Of a DNA stretch of 64,000 nucleotides, positions 42,401 to 56,727 are shown piece after piece (the first letter of the stretch is position 1; each line of letters opens with the position of its first letter). A program made the translations under genes and the position numbers. The DNA is from Tenrec ecaudatus (taxonomy: Eukaryota; Chordata; Mammalia; Afrosoricida; Tenrecidae). Below the pieces are notes generated by a model. That model made no database searches and had not been told where the DNA came from. It was given only the letters and a program-made list of their open reading frames with translations. The DNA is taken from positions 144,065,487 to 144,129,486 of the forward strand of contig NC_134536.1 in NCBI RefSeq assembly GCF_050624435.1, written 5' to 3'.

Positions 42401-45400
42401 TGGACTATCTAGGTTACCTAGCGGGCACTTGGAATATGTAGGTTAACGAACGGGCACTTGGACTATGTAGGTAACCTAGTGGTCACTTGAAATGTTTAGG
42501 TTACCTCTCGGGCACTTGGACTATGTAGATTAACTAGCGGCACTTGGACTATCTACATTAACTAGCAGGCCCTTGGACTATGTAGATTCCCTAGCGGGCA
42601 TTTGGACTATTTAGGTTACCTAGCGGGCACTTGGACTAGCTAGGTTAACTAGCGGGCACTTGGACTATGTAGGTCAACTAGCGGGCCCTTGGACTATCTA
42701 GGTTAGCCAACGGGAACTTAGATTAGGTAGGTTAACTAGCGGGCACTTGGAATATGTAGGTAAAGTACCGGACACTTGCACTATGAAGATCAACTATCGG
42801 GCCCATGGACTATGTAGGTTTACTAGCGGGCCCTTGGACTATCTAGGTTCCCTAAAGGGCACTTGGACTATCTAGGTTACCGAACGGGCACTTGGACTAT
42901 CTAGGTTACCTAGCGGGCACTTGGAATATGTAGGCTAACTAGGGGGCCCTTGGACGATCTAGGTTACCTAGGGGGTTCTTGAACTATCTAGGTTAACTAG
43001 CGGGCACTTGCAGTATCTAGGTTACCTAGCGGGCACTTGGACTATGTACGTTCCCTAGCGGGCACTTGGACTATCTAGGTTAACTAGCGGGCACTTGGAC
43101 TATCTAGGATAACTACCGTGCACTTGGACTATGTAGGTTCCTTAGCGGGCACTTGGACTATCAAGGTTGCCTAGCGGGCACTTGGACGATATAGGTTAAC
43201 TAGCGTGCCCTTGGAATATCTAGGTTACGTAGCGGGCACTTGGTATATAGGTTAACTAGCGGGCACTTGGACTATGTAGGTTAACTAGAGGACACGTGGA
43301 CTATCTAGGTTAACTAGTGGGCCCTTGGACTATGTAGGTTAACTAGCGGGCACTTGGACGATCTAGGTTAACTAGCGGGCACTTGAAAGATCTAGGATAA
43401 CTAGCGGGCACTTGGACTATCAAAGTGAACAAGTGAGCCCTTGGACTATGTAGGTTAACTAGCGGGCCCTTGGACTATCTAGGTTACCTAGCGGGCACTT
43501 GGACTATATAGGTTACCTGGCAGGCACTTGAACAATCTACGTTACCTAGCGGGTACTTGGAGTATGTAGGTTACCTACCGGGCTGTTGGACTATCTAGGT
43601 TAACTAACGGGCACTAGGACTATGTAGGTTCCCTAGCGGGCCCTTGGACTATGTAGGTTCCCTATCGGGCACTTGGACTATGTGGGTTCCCTAGCGGGCA
43701 TTTGGACTATATAGGTTACCTAACGGGCACTTGGACTATATAGGTTCCCTAGCGGGCACTTGGATTATGTAGGTTCCCTATCGGGCACATGGACTATGTA
43801 GGTTAACTAGCGGGCATTTGGACCATGTAGGTTACCTAGCGGGCACTTGGACGATGTAGGTTCCCTATCGGGCACTTGGACAATGTAGGTTAACTAGGGG
43901 GCACTAGGACAATGTAGGTTACCTAGCGGGCCCTTGGACTATCTAGGTTACCTAGGGGGAACCTAGACTATGTAGGTTAACTAGTGGGCACTTGGACTAT
44001 CTAGGTTACCTAGCAGGCATTTGGACTATGTACGTTCCCTAGCAGGCCCTTGGACTATCTAGGTTACCTAACGGGCACTTAGACTATGTATGTTACCTAG
44101 CGGGCACTTGGACTATGTACGTTTCCTAGCGGGTACTTGGACTAGATAGGTTCCCTAGCGGGCACTTGGTCTATCTAGGTTAACTAGCGGGCACTTGGAC
44201 TATCTAGGTTAACTAGCGGGCATTTGGACTATTAGGGCCCCTAGCGGGCATTTGGACTATATTGGTTACCTAGCGGGCACTTGGTCTATGTAGGTTAATG
44301 AACGGGCACTTGGACTATGTAGGTAACCTAGTGGTCACTTGAAATGTCTAGGTTACCTTGCGGGCACTTGGACTATGTAGGTTAACTAGCGGGCACTTGG
44401 ACTATGTAGATTAACTAGCGGCACTTGGATTATCTACATTAACTAGCGGGCCCTTGGACTATGTAGATTCCCTAGCGGGCATTTGGACTATTGAGGTTAC
44501 CTAGCGGGCACTTGGACTATGTAGGTTACCTAGCGGGCACTCGGACTATCTAGGTTACCTAGCAGGCACTTTTACTATCTAGGTTAACTAATGGGCACTT
44601 GGACTATGTAGGTTAACTAGCGGGCACTTGGACTGTCTAGGTTACCTAGTGGGCACTTGGATTATCTCGGTTAACGAATGGGCACTTGGATTATCTAGGT
44701 TAACGAACGGGCACGTGGACTATGTAGGTTACCTAGCCGCCACTTGGACTATCTAGGTTAGCTAACAGGCACTTGTACTATCTAGGTTACCTAGCTGGCA
44801 CTTTGACTATGTAAGTCAACTAGCGGGCCCTTGGACTATCTAGGTTATCCAACGGGCACTTAGATTATGTAGGTTAACTAGCGGGCACTTGGAATATGTA
44901 GGTTTACTAGCGGACACTTGCACTATGTACGTTACCTAGCAGGCACTTGGACTATCTAGGTTAACTAGCGAGCACTTGCACTATCTAGGTTATCTAGCGG
45001 GCATTTGGACTATTAGGGCCCCTAGCGGGCATTTGGACTATATTGGTTACCTAGCGGGCACTTGGACTATGTAGGTTAACGAACGGGCACTTGGACTATC
45101 TAGGTTAACTAGCTGGCACTTGGACTATGTAGTTTCCCTAGCGGGCATTTGGACTATTTAGGTTACCTAGCGGGCACTTGGACTATCTAGGTTACCTAGC
45201 GGGCACTTGGACTATATAGGTTACCTAGCGGGCACTTGGACTATTAGGCTACCTGACAGGCACTTGAACTATCTACGTTACCTAGCGGGTACTTGGAGTA
45301 TATAGGTTACCTACCGGGATGTTGGACTATCTAGGTTACCTAGCGGGCACTTGGAATATGTAGGTTAACGAACGGGCACTTGGACTATGTAGGTAACCTA

Positions 45401-47285
45401 GTGGTCACTTGAAATGTTTAGGTTACCTCTCGGGCACTTGGACTATGTAGATTAACTAGCGGCACTTGGACTATCTACATTAACTAGCAGGCCCTTGGAC
45501 TATGTAGATTCCCTAGCGGGCATTTGGACTATTTAGGTTACCTAGCGGGCACTTGGACTAGCTAGGTTAACTAGCGGGCACTTGGACTATGTAGGTCAAC
45601 TAGCGGGCCCTTGGACTATCTAGGTTAGCCAACGGGAACTTAGATTAGGTAGGTTAACTAGCGGGCACTTGGAATATGTAGGTAAAGTACCGGACACTTG
45701 CACTATGAAGATCAACTATCGGGCCCATGGACTATGTAGGTTTACTAGCGGGCCCTTGGACTATCTAGGTTCCCTAAAGGGCACTTGGACTATCTAGGTT
45801 ACCGAACGGGCACTTGGACTATCTAGGTTACCTAGCGGGCACTTGGAATATGTAGGCTAACTAGGGGGCCCTTGGACGATCTAGGTTACCTAGGGGGTTC
45901 TTGAACTATCTAGGTTAACTAGCGGGCACTTGCAGTATCTAGGTTACCTAGCGGGCACTTGGACTATGTACGTTCCCTAGCGGGCACTTGGACTATCTAG
46001 GTTAACTAGCGGGCACTTGGACTATCTAGGATAACTACCGTGCACTTGGACTATGTAGGTTCCTTAGCGGGCACTTGGACTATCAAGGTTGCCTAGCGGG
46101 CACTTGGACGATATAGGTTAACTAGCGTGCCCTTGGAATATCTAGGTAACGTAGCGGGCACTTGGTATATAGGTTAACTAGCGGGCACTTGGACTATGTA
46201 GGTTAACTAGAGGACACGTGGACTATCTAGGTTAACTAGTGGGCCCTTGGACTATGTAGGTTAACTAGCGGGCACTTGGACGATCTAGGTTAACTAGCGG
46301 GCACTTGAAAGATCTAGGATAACTAGCGGGCACTTGGACTATCAAAGTGAACAAGTGAGCCCTTGGACTATGTAGGTTAACTAGCGGGCCCTTGGACTAT
46401 CTAGGTTACCTAGCGGGCACTTGGACTATATAGGTTACCTGGCAGGCACTTGAACAATCTACGTTACCTAGCGGGTACTTGGAGTATGTAGGTTACCTAC
46501 CGGGCTGTTGGACTATCTAGGTTACCTAGCGGGCACTTGGACTATCTAGGTTAACTAACGGGCACTAGGACTATGTAGGTTCCCTAGCGGGCCCTTGGAC
46601 TATGTAGGTTCCCTATCGGGCACTTGGACTATGTGGGTTCCCTAGCGGGCATTTGGACTATATAGGTTACCTAACGGGCACTTGGACTATATAGGTTCCC
46701 TAGCGGGCACTTGGATTATGTAGGTTCCCTATCGGGCACATGGACTATGTAGGTTAACTAGCGGGCATTTGGACCATGTAGGTTACATAGCGGGCACTTG
46801 GACGATGTAGGTTCCCTATCGGGCACTTGGACAATGTAGGTTAACTAGGGGGCACTAGGACAATGTAGGTTACCTAGCGGGCCCTTGGACTATCTAGGTT
46901 ACCTAGGGGGAACCTAGACTATGTAGGTTAACTAGTGGGCACTTGGACTATCTAGGTTACCTAGCAGGCATTTGGACTATGTACGTTCCCTAGCAGGCCC
47001 TTGGACTATCTAGGTTACCTAACGAGCACTTAGACTATGTATGTTACCTAGCGGGCACTTGGACTATGTACGTTTCCTAGCAGGTACTTGGACTAGATAG
47101 GTTCCCTAGCGGGCACTTGGTCTATCTAGGTTAACTAGCGGGCACTTGGACTATCTAGGTTAACTAGCGGGCATTTGGACTATTAGGGCCCCTAGCGGGC
47201 ATTTGGACTATATTGGTTACCTAGCGGGCACTTGGTCTATGTAGGTTAATGAACGGGCACTTGGACTATGTAGGTAACCTAGTGG
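39426..47285. repeat. Satellite block D, regular 2,922-bp higher-order repeat
   Basis: Two and a half or more consecutive units of about 101 monomers. The landmark cttggtatatagg is at 40,317, 43,239 and 46,161, exactly 2,922 bp apart each time. The rare cactcggac is at 41,616 and 44,538 (2,922). The unit start ctattaggctacctgac is at 39,426, 42,319 and 45,241; the first spacing is 2,893, exactly one monomer short. Units look nearly identical by eye, so this is the most recently homogenised stretch of the array. The third unit is replaced by block E sequence near 47,290. Confidence 0.93.
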
Positions 47286-47289
47286 TCAC

Positions 47290-50200
47290 TTGAAATGTTT
47301 ACGTTACCTCTCGGGCACTTGGACTATGTAGGTTAACTAGCGGGCACTTGGACTATGTAGATTAACTAGCGGCACTTGGACTATCTACATTAACTAGCAG
47401 GCCCTTGGACTATGTAGATTCCCTAGCGGGCACTTGGACTAGCTAGGTTAACTAGCGGGCACTTGGACTATGTAGGTTACCTAGCGGGCACTTGGAGAGT
47501 CTAGGTTACCTAGCAGGCATTTGGACTGTCTAGGTTAACTAAAGGGCACTTGGACTATGTAGGTTAACTAGCGGGCACTTGGACTGTCTAGGTTACCTAG
47601 TGGGCACTTGGATTATCTCGGTTAACGAATGGGCACTTGGATTATCTAGGTTAACGAACGGGCACTTGGACTATGTAGGTTACCTAGCCGCCACTTGGAC
47701 TATCTAGGTTAGCTATCAGGCACTTGTACTACCTAGGTTACCTAGCTGGCACTTTGACTATGTAAGTCAACTAGCGGGCCCTTGGACTATATAGGTTAGC
47801 CAACGGGCACTTAGATTATGTAGGTTAACTAGCGGGCAATTGGGCTATCTCTGTTAACTAGCGGGCACTTGGAATATGTAGGTTAACTAGCGGACACTTG
47901 CACTACGTAGGTTACCTAGCAGGCACTTGGACTATCTAGGTTAACTAACGGGCACTTGGACTATCTCGGAAAACTAGCATGCACTTGGACTATGTAGGTT
48001 CCTTAGCGGGCACTTGGACTATCTAGGTTGCCTCGCGGGCACTTGGACGATATAGGTTAACTAGCGTGCCCTTGGAATATCTAGGTTAAGTAGTGGGCAC
48101 TTGGTATATAGGTTAACTAGTGGGCCCTTGGAATATGTAGGTTAACTAGCGGGCACTTGGACAATCTAGGTTAACTAGAGGGCACTTGGAAGATCTAGGT
48201 TAACTAGCGGGCACTTGGACTGTCAAAGTGAACATGTGAGCCCTTTGACTATGTAGGTTAACTTGCGGGCCCTTGGACTATCTAGGTTACCTAGCGGGCC
48301 CTTGGACTATATAGGTTACCTAGCGGGCACTTGGACTATGTAGGTTACCTAGTGGGCAATTGGACTTTCTAGGTTAACGAATGGGCACTTGGAATATGCA
48401 GGTAACCTAACGGGCACGTGGACTGTCTAGGTTACCTAGCGGGCACTTGGACTTCTAGGTTAACGAACGGGCTCTTGGACAATGTAGGTGGCCTAGCGGG
48501 CACTTGGACTATCTAGGTTAGGTAACGGGCACTTGGACTATCTAGGTTACCTAGCGGGAACTTGGACAATGTAAGTTACCTAGCAGGCACTTGGACTATC
48601 TACGTTACCTAACGGGCACTTTGACTATCTAGGTTACATAGCGGGCACTTGGACTATGTAGGTTAACTAGCGAGCACTTGGACTCTAGGTTATCTAGCGG
48701 ACACTTGGACTATCTAGGTTACCTAGCGGGCCCTTGGACTATGTAGGTTAACTAGCGGGCACTTGGACTATCTAGGTTAACTAGCGGGCCCTTGGACGAT
48801 GTAGGTTAACTAGCGGGCCCTTGGACTATGTAGGTTAACTAGCGGGCCCTTGGACTATGTAGGTTTACTAGCGTGCACTTGGAAGATCTAGGTAAACTAG
48901 CGGGTACTTGGACTATGTAGGTTAACTAGCGAGCCTTTGGACTATGTAGATTAACTAGCGGCACTTGGACTATCTACGTTAACTAGCGGGCCCTTGGACT
49001 ATGTATATTGCCTAGCGGGCACTTGGACTATGTATGTTCCAGAGCGGGCACTTCGACTATGTAGGTTCCCTAGCAGGCACTTGGACTATGTAGGTTCCCT
49101 AGGGGGCACTTGGACTATATAGGTTAAATAGCGGACACTTGGACGATCTAGGTTAACTAGCAGGTACTTGGATGATCTAGGTTAACTAGCGGGCTCTTGC
49201 ACTATGTAGGTTAACTAGCGGGCCCATTGACTATTTAGGTTAACTAGCGGGCACTTGGACGATCTATGTTACCTAGGGGGAACTTTGACTATATAGGTTA
49301 ACTAGCGGGTACTTGGACTATCTAGGTTACATAGCAGGCACTTGGACTATGTACGTTCCCTAGCGGGCACTTGGACTATCTACCTTACCTAGCGGGCACT
49401 TGGACTATGTCCGTTAACTAGCGGGCACTTGTACTATGTACTTTTCCTAGCGGGTACTTGGACTATCTATGTTAACTAGCGGGCACTTGGACTATGTAGG
49501 TTCCCTATGGGGCACTTGGACTAGGTAGGTTCCCTAGCAGGCACTTGGTCTATCTAGGTTAACTAGCGGGCACTTGGACTATCTAGGTTGACTAGTGAGC
49601 ACTTGGACTATCTAGGATAACTAGCGGGCACTTGGACTATGTAGGTAACCTAGTGGTCACTTGAACTGTCTAGGTTACCTAGCAAGCACTTGGATTATGT
49701 AGGTTAACTGTGGGCACTTGGACTATCTAGGTTAACTAGCGGGCCCTTGGACGATGTAGTTTAACTAGCGGGTATTTGGACTATGTAGGTTAACTAACGG
49801 GCCCTTGGACTATGTAGATTAACTAGCGGCACTTGGAATATCTACGTTAACTAGCGGGCCCTTCGACTATGTAGAATCCCTAGCGGGCACTTGGACTACA
49901 TAGATTAACTAGCAGCACTTGGACTATCTACATTAACCAGCGGGCCCTTGGACTATGTAGATTCCCTAGCGGGCACTTGGACTACGTAGGTTCCCTAGTG
50001 GGCACTTGGACTATGTAGGTTCCCTAGGGGGCACTTGGACTATGAATGTTCCCTACGGACACTTGAACTCTGTTAGTTAACTACCGGGCACTTGGACTAT
50101 GTATGTTAACTAGCGGGCCCTTGGACTTCTTAGGTTAACTAGCGGACACTTGCACTATGTAGGTTACCTAGCAGTCAGTTGGACTATCTAGGTTAACTAG

Positions 50201-53200
50201 CGGGCACTTGGACTATGTAGGTCAACTAGCGGGCCCTTGGGCTATCTAGGTTACTTAGGGGGAACCTGGACTATGTAGGTTAACTAGTGGGCACTTGGAC
50301 TATCTAGGTTACCTAGCAGGCACTTGGACTATGTAGGTTAACTAGCGGGCACTTGAACTATCTACGTTACCTAGCGGGCACTTGGACTATGTACGTTACC
50401 TAGCGGGTACTTGGACTATGTAGGTTCCCTAACGGGCACTTGGACTATGTGGGTTCCCTAGCTGGCATTTTGACTATCTAGGTTACCTAACGGGCACTTG
50501 GACTATGTAGGTTCCCTAGCGGGCACTTGGACTATGTAGGTTAACTAGCGGGCCCTTGGACTATGTAGATTAACTAGTGGCACTTGTACTATCTACCTTA
50601 AGTAGCGGGCCCTTGGACTATCTAGATGAACTACCGGGCACTTGGACTATGTAGGCTAACTAGGGGGCCCTTGGACAATCTAGGTTGCCTAGCGGGTACA
50701 TGAACTATCTAGGTTAACAAGCGGGCACTTGCAGTATCTAGGTTAACTAAAGGGCACTTGGACTATGTAGGTTAACTAGCGGGCACTTGGACTGTCTAGG
50801 TTACCTAGTGGGCACTTGGATTATCTCGGTTAACGAATGGGCACTTGGATTATCTAGGTTAACGAACGGGCACTTGGACTATGTAGGTTACCTAGCCGCC
50901 ACTTGGACTATCTAGGTTAGCTAACAGGCACTTGTACTATCTAGGTTACCTAGCTGGCACTTTGACTATGTAAGTCAACTAGCGGGCCCTTGGACTATCT
51001 AGGTTAGCCAACGGGCACTTAGATTATGTAGGTTAACTAGCGGGCACTTGGGATATGTAGGTTAACTAGCGGACACTTGCACTATGTACGTTACCTAGCA
51101 GGCACTTGGACTATCTAGGTTAACTAGCGAGCACTTGCACTATCTAGGTTATCTAGCGGGCATTTGGACTATTAGGGCCCCTAGCGGGCATTTGGACTAT
51201 ATTGGTTACCTAGCGGGCACTTGGGCTATGTAGGTTAACGAACGGGCACTTGGACTATCTAGGTTAACTAGCTGGCACTTGGACTATGTAGTTTCCCTAG
51301 CGGGCATTTGGACTATTTAGGTTACCTAGCGGGCACTTGGACTATGTAGGTTACCTAGCAGACACTTGGACTATCTAGGTTACCTAGCAGGCATTTTGAC
51401 AATCTAGGTTAACGAACGGGCATTTGGACTATGTAGGTTGCCTAGCGGGCACTTGGATTATGTAGGTTCACTATCGGGCACTTTGACTATGTAGGTTGAC
51501 TCGCGGACACTTGCACTATGTAGGTTAACTAGCGGGCCCATTGACTATGTAGGTTAACTAGCGGGCACTTGGACGATCTAGGTAACTAGCGGGCACTTGG
51601 ACGATATAGGTTAACTAGCGGGCACTTGGATTATCTAGGTTAGCTAGCGGGCTCTTGCACTATGTCGGTTAACTTGCGGGTCCATTGACTATGTAGGTTA
51701 AGTAGCGGGCACTTGGACGATCTAGGTTAACTAGCGGGCACTTGGACGATCTAGGTTAACTAGCGGGCACTTGGACGATATAGGTTAACTAGCGGGCACT
51801 TGGATTATCTAGGTTACCTACCGGGCACATGGACTATGTAGGTTCCCTAGCGGGCATTTGGACTATATAGATAACCTAGCGGGCACTTAGACTTTGTAGG
51901 TTGCCTAGCGGGCACTTGGACGATATAGGTTAACTAGCGTGCCCTTGGAATATCTAGGTTACATAGCAGGCACTTGGTATATAGGTTAACTAGCGGGTTC
52001 TTGCACTATGTAGGTTAACTAGAGGAAACGTGGACTATCTAGGTTAACTAGTGGGCCCTTGGACTATGTAGGTTAACTAGCGGGCACCTGGACAATCTAG
52101 GTTAACTAGCGGGCACTTGGAAGATCTAGGTTAACTAGCGGGCACTTGAACTATCAAAGTGAACAAGTGAGCCCTTGGACTATGTAGGTTAACTAGCGGA
52201 CCCTTGGACTATCTAGGTTACCTAGCGGGCACTTGGACTATATAGGTTACCTAGCGGGCACTTGGACTATTAGGCTACCTGACAGGCACTTGAACTATCT
52301 ACGTTACCTAGCGGGTACTTGGAGTATATAGGTTACCTACCGGGATGTTGGACTATCTAGGTTACCTAGCGGGCACTTGGAATATGTAGGTTAAAGAACG
52401 GGCACTTGGACTATGTAGGTAACCTAGTGGTCACTTGAAATGTTTAGGTTACCTCTCGGGCACTTGGACTATGTAGATTAACTAGCGGCACTTGGACTAT
52501 CTACATTAACTAGCAGGCCCTTGGACTATGTAGATTCCCTAGCGGGCATTTGGACTATTTAGGTTACCTAGCGGGCACTTGGACTAGCTAGGTTAACTAG
52601 CGGGCACTTGGACTATGTAGGTCAACTAGCGGGCCCTTGGACTATCTAGGTTAGCCAACGGGAACTTAGATTAGGTAGGTAAACTAGCGGGCACTTGGAA
52701 TATGTAGGTAAAGTACCGGACACTTGCACTATGAAGATCAACTATCGGGCCCATGGACTATGTAGGTTAACTAGCGTGCCCTTGGAATATCTAGGTTACG
52801 TAGCGGGCACTTGGTATATAGGTTAACTAGCGGGCACTTGGACTATGTAGGTTAACTAGAGGACATGTGGACTATCTAGGTTAACTAGTGGGCCCTTGGA
52901 CTATGTAGGTTAACTAGCGGGCACCTGGACAATCTAGGTTAACTAGCGGGCACTTGGAAGATCTAGGTTAACTAGCGGGAACTTGGACTATCAAAGTGAA
53001 CAAGTGAGCCCTTGGACTATGTAGGTTAACTAGCGGGCCCTTGGACTATCTAGGTTACCTAGCGGGCACTTGGACTATATAGGTTACCTAGCGGGCACTT
53101 GGACTATCTAGGCTACCTGGCAGGCACTTGAACTATCTACGTTACCTAGCGGGTACTTGGAGTATGTAGGTTACCTACCGTGATGTTGGACTATCTAGGT

Positions 53201-56200
53201 TACCCAGCGGGCACTTGGAATATGTAGGTTAACGAACGGGCACTTGGACTATGTAGGTAACCTAGTGGTCACTTGAAATGTTTAGGTTACCTCTCGGGCA
53301 CTTGGACTATGTAGGTTAACTAGCGGGCACTTGGACTATGTAGATTAACTAGCGGCACTTGGACTATCTACATTAACTAGCAGGCCCTTGGACTATGTAG
53401 ATTCCCTAGCCGGCACTTGGACTAGCTAGGTTAACTAGCGGGCACTTGGACTATGTAGGTTACCTAGCGGGCACTTGGAGAGTCTAGGTTACCTAGCAGG
53501 CATTTGGACTGTCTAGGTTAACTAAAGGGCACTTGGACTATGTAGGTTAACTAGCGGGCACTTGGACTGTCTAGGTTACCTAGTGGGCACTTGGATTATC
53601 TCGGTTAACGAATGGGCACTTGGATTATCTAGGTTAACGAACGGGCACTTGGACTATGTAGGTTACCTAGCCGCCACTTGGACTATCTAGGTTAGCTATC
53701 AGGCACTTGTACTATCTAGGTTACCTAGCTGGCACTTTGACTATGTAAGTCAACTAGCGGGCCCTTGGACTATATAGGTTAGCCAACGGGCACTTAGATT
53801 ATGTAGGTTAACTAGCGGGCAATTGGGCTATCTCTGTTAACTAGCGGGCACTTGGAATATGTAGGTTAACTAGCGGACACTTGCACTACGTAGGTTACCT
53901 AGCAGGCACTTGGACTATCTAGGTTAACTAACGGGCACTTGGACTATCTCGGAAAACTAGCATGCACTTGGACTATGTAGGTTCCTTAGCGGGCACTTGG
54001 ACTATCTAGGTTGCCTCGCGGGCACTTGGACGATATAGGTTAACTAGCGTGCCCTTGGAATATCTAGGTTAAGTAGCGGGCACTTGGTATATAGGTTAAC
54101 TAGTGGGCCCTTGGAATATGTAGGTTAACTAGCGGGCACTTGGACAATCTAGGTTAACTAGAGGGCACTTGGAAGATCTAGGTTAACTAGCGGGCACTTG
54201 GACTATCAAAGTGAACATGTGAGCCCTTTGACTATGTAGGTTAACTTGCGGGCCCTTGGACTATCTAGGTTACCTAGCGGGCCCTTGGACTATATAGGTT
54301 ACCTAGCGGGCACTTGGACTATGTAGGTTACCTAGTGGGCAATTGGACTTTCTAGGTTAACGAATGGGCACTTGGAATATGCAGGTAACCTAACGGGCAC
54401 GTGGACTGTCTAGGTTACCTAGCGGGCACTTGGACTTCTAGGTTAACGAACGGGCTCTTGGACAATGTAGGTGGCCTAGCGGGCACTTGGACTATCTAGG
54501 TTAGGTAACGGGCACTTGGACTATCTAGGTTACCTAGCGGGAACTTGGACAATGTAAGTTACCTAGCAGGCACTTGGACTATCTACGTTACCTAACGGGC
54601 ACTTTGACTATCTAGGTTACATAGCAGGCACTTGGACTATGTAGGTTAACTAGCGAGCACTTGGACTCTAGGTTATCTAGCGGACACTTGGACTATCTAG
54701 GTTACCTAGCGGGCCCTTGGACTATGTAGGTTAACTAGCGGGCACTTGGACTATCTAGGTTAACTAGCGGGCCCTTGGACGATGTAGGTTAACTAGCGGG
54801 CCCTTGGACTATGTAGGTTAACTAGCGGGCCCTTGGACTATGTAGGTTTACTAGCGTGCACTTGGAAGATCTAGGTAAACTAGCGGGTACTTGGACTATG
54901 TAGGTTAACTAGCGAGCCTTTGGACTATGTAGATTAACTAGCGGCACTTGGACTATCTACGTTAACTAGCGGGCCCTTGGACTATGTATATTGCCTAGCG
55001 GGCACTTGGACTATGTATGTTCCAGAGCGGGCACTTCGACTATGTAGGTTCCCTAGCAGGCACTTGGACTATGTAGGTTCCCTAGGGGGCACTTGGACTA
55101 TATAGGTTAAATAGCGGACACTTGGACGATCTAGGTTAACTAGCAGGTACTTGGATGATCTAGGTTAACTAGCGGGCTCTTGCACTATGTAGGTTAACTA
55201 GCGGGCCCATTGACTATTTAGGTTAACTAGCGGGCACTTGGACGATCTATGTTACCTAGGGGGAACTTTGACTATATAGGTTAACTAGCGGGTACTTGGA
55301 CTATCTAGGTTACATAGCAGGCACTTGGACTATGTACGTTCCCTAGCGGGCACTTGGACTATCTACCTTACCTAGCGGGCACTTGGACTATGTCCGTTAA
55401 CTAGCGGGCACTTGGACTATGTACGTTTCCTAGCGGGTACTTGGACTATCTATGTTAACTAGCGGGCACTTGGACTATGTAGGTTCCCTATGGGGCACTT
55501 GGACTAGGTAGGTTCCCTAGCAGGCACTTGGTCTATCTAGGTTAACTAGCGGGCACTTGGACTATCTAGGTTGACTAGTGAGCACTTGGACTATCTAGGA
55601 TAACTAGCGGGCACTTGGACTATGTAGGTAACCTAGTGGTCACTTGAACTGTCTAGGTTACCTAGCAAGCACTTGGATTATGTAGGTTAACTGTGGGCAC
55701 TTGGACTATCTAGGTTAACTAGCGGGCCCTTGGACGATGTAGTTTAACTAGCGGGTATTTGGACTATGTAGGTTAACTAACGGGCCCTTGGACTATGTAG
55801 ATTAACTAGCGGCACTTGGAATATCTACGTTAACTAGCGGGCCCTTCGACTATGTAGAATCCCTAGCGGGCACTTGGACTACATAGATTAACTAGCAGCA
55901 CTTGGACTATCTACATTAACCAGCGGGCCCTTGGACTATGTAGATTCCCTAGCGGGCACTTGGACTACGTAGGTTCCCTAGTGGGCACTTGGACTATGTA
56001 GGTTCCCTAGGGGGCACTTGGACTATGAATGTTCCCTACGGACACTTGAACTCTGTTAGTTAACTACCGGGCACTTGGACTATGTATGTTAACTAGCGGG
56101 CCCTTGGACTTCTTAGGTTAACTAGCGGACACTTGCACTATGTAGGTTACCTAGCAGTCAGTTGGACTATCTAGGTTAACTAGCGGGCACTTGGACTATG

Positions 56201-56727
56201 TAGGTCAACTAGCGGGCCCTTGGGCTATCTAGGTTACTTAGGGGGAACCTGGACTATGTAGGTTAACTAGTGGGCACTTGGACTATCTAGGTTACCTAGC
56301 AGGCACTTGGACTATGTAGGTTAACTAGCGGGCACTTGAACTATCTACGTTACCTAGCGGGCACTTGGACTATGTACGTTACCTAGCGGGTACTTGGACT
56401 ATGTAGGTTCCCTAGCGGGCACTTGGACTATGTGGGTTCCCTAGCTGGTATTTTGACTATCTAGGTTACCTAACGGGCACTTGGACTATGTAGGTTCCCT
56501 AGCGGGCACTTGGACTATGTAGGTTAACTAGCGGGCCCTTGGACTATGTAGATTAACTAGTGGCACTTGTACTATCTACCTTAAGTAGCGGGCCCTTGGA
56601 CTATCTAGATGAACTACCGGGCACTTGGACTATGTAGGCTAACTAGGGGGCCCTTGGACAATCTAGGTTGCCTAGCGGGTACATGAACTATCTAGGTTAA
56701 CAAGCGGGCACTTGCAGTATCTAGGTT
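47290..56727. repeat. Satellite block E, 5,983-bp offset duplication
   Basis: The segment from ~47,292 to ~50,745 recurs at 53,275 to ~56,727 with an exact 5,983-bp shift. Landmarks are gaaatgttt at 47,292/53,275, caattgggctatctctg at 47,837/53,820 and cttggactctagg at 48,677/54,660. The sequence between, ~50,745 to ~53,270, resembles block C and D monomers (for example ctattaggctacctgac at 52,267). The first two of the same landmarks also match block C at 35,085 and 35,925, both 12,752 bp upstream, so three related copies of this segment exist in the window. Confidence 0.9.

Noticed and set aside
11190..51200. Telomere-like ttaggg in attagggcccctag monomers
   Set aside because: It is a single ttaggg per monomer, never in tandem, and arises from a shortened variant of the 29-bp unit.
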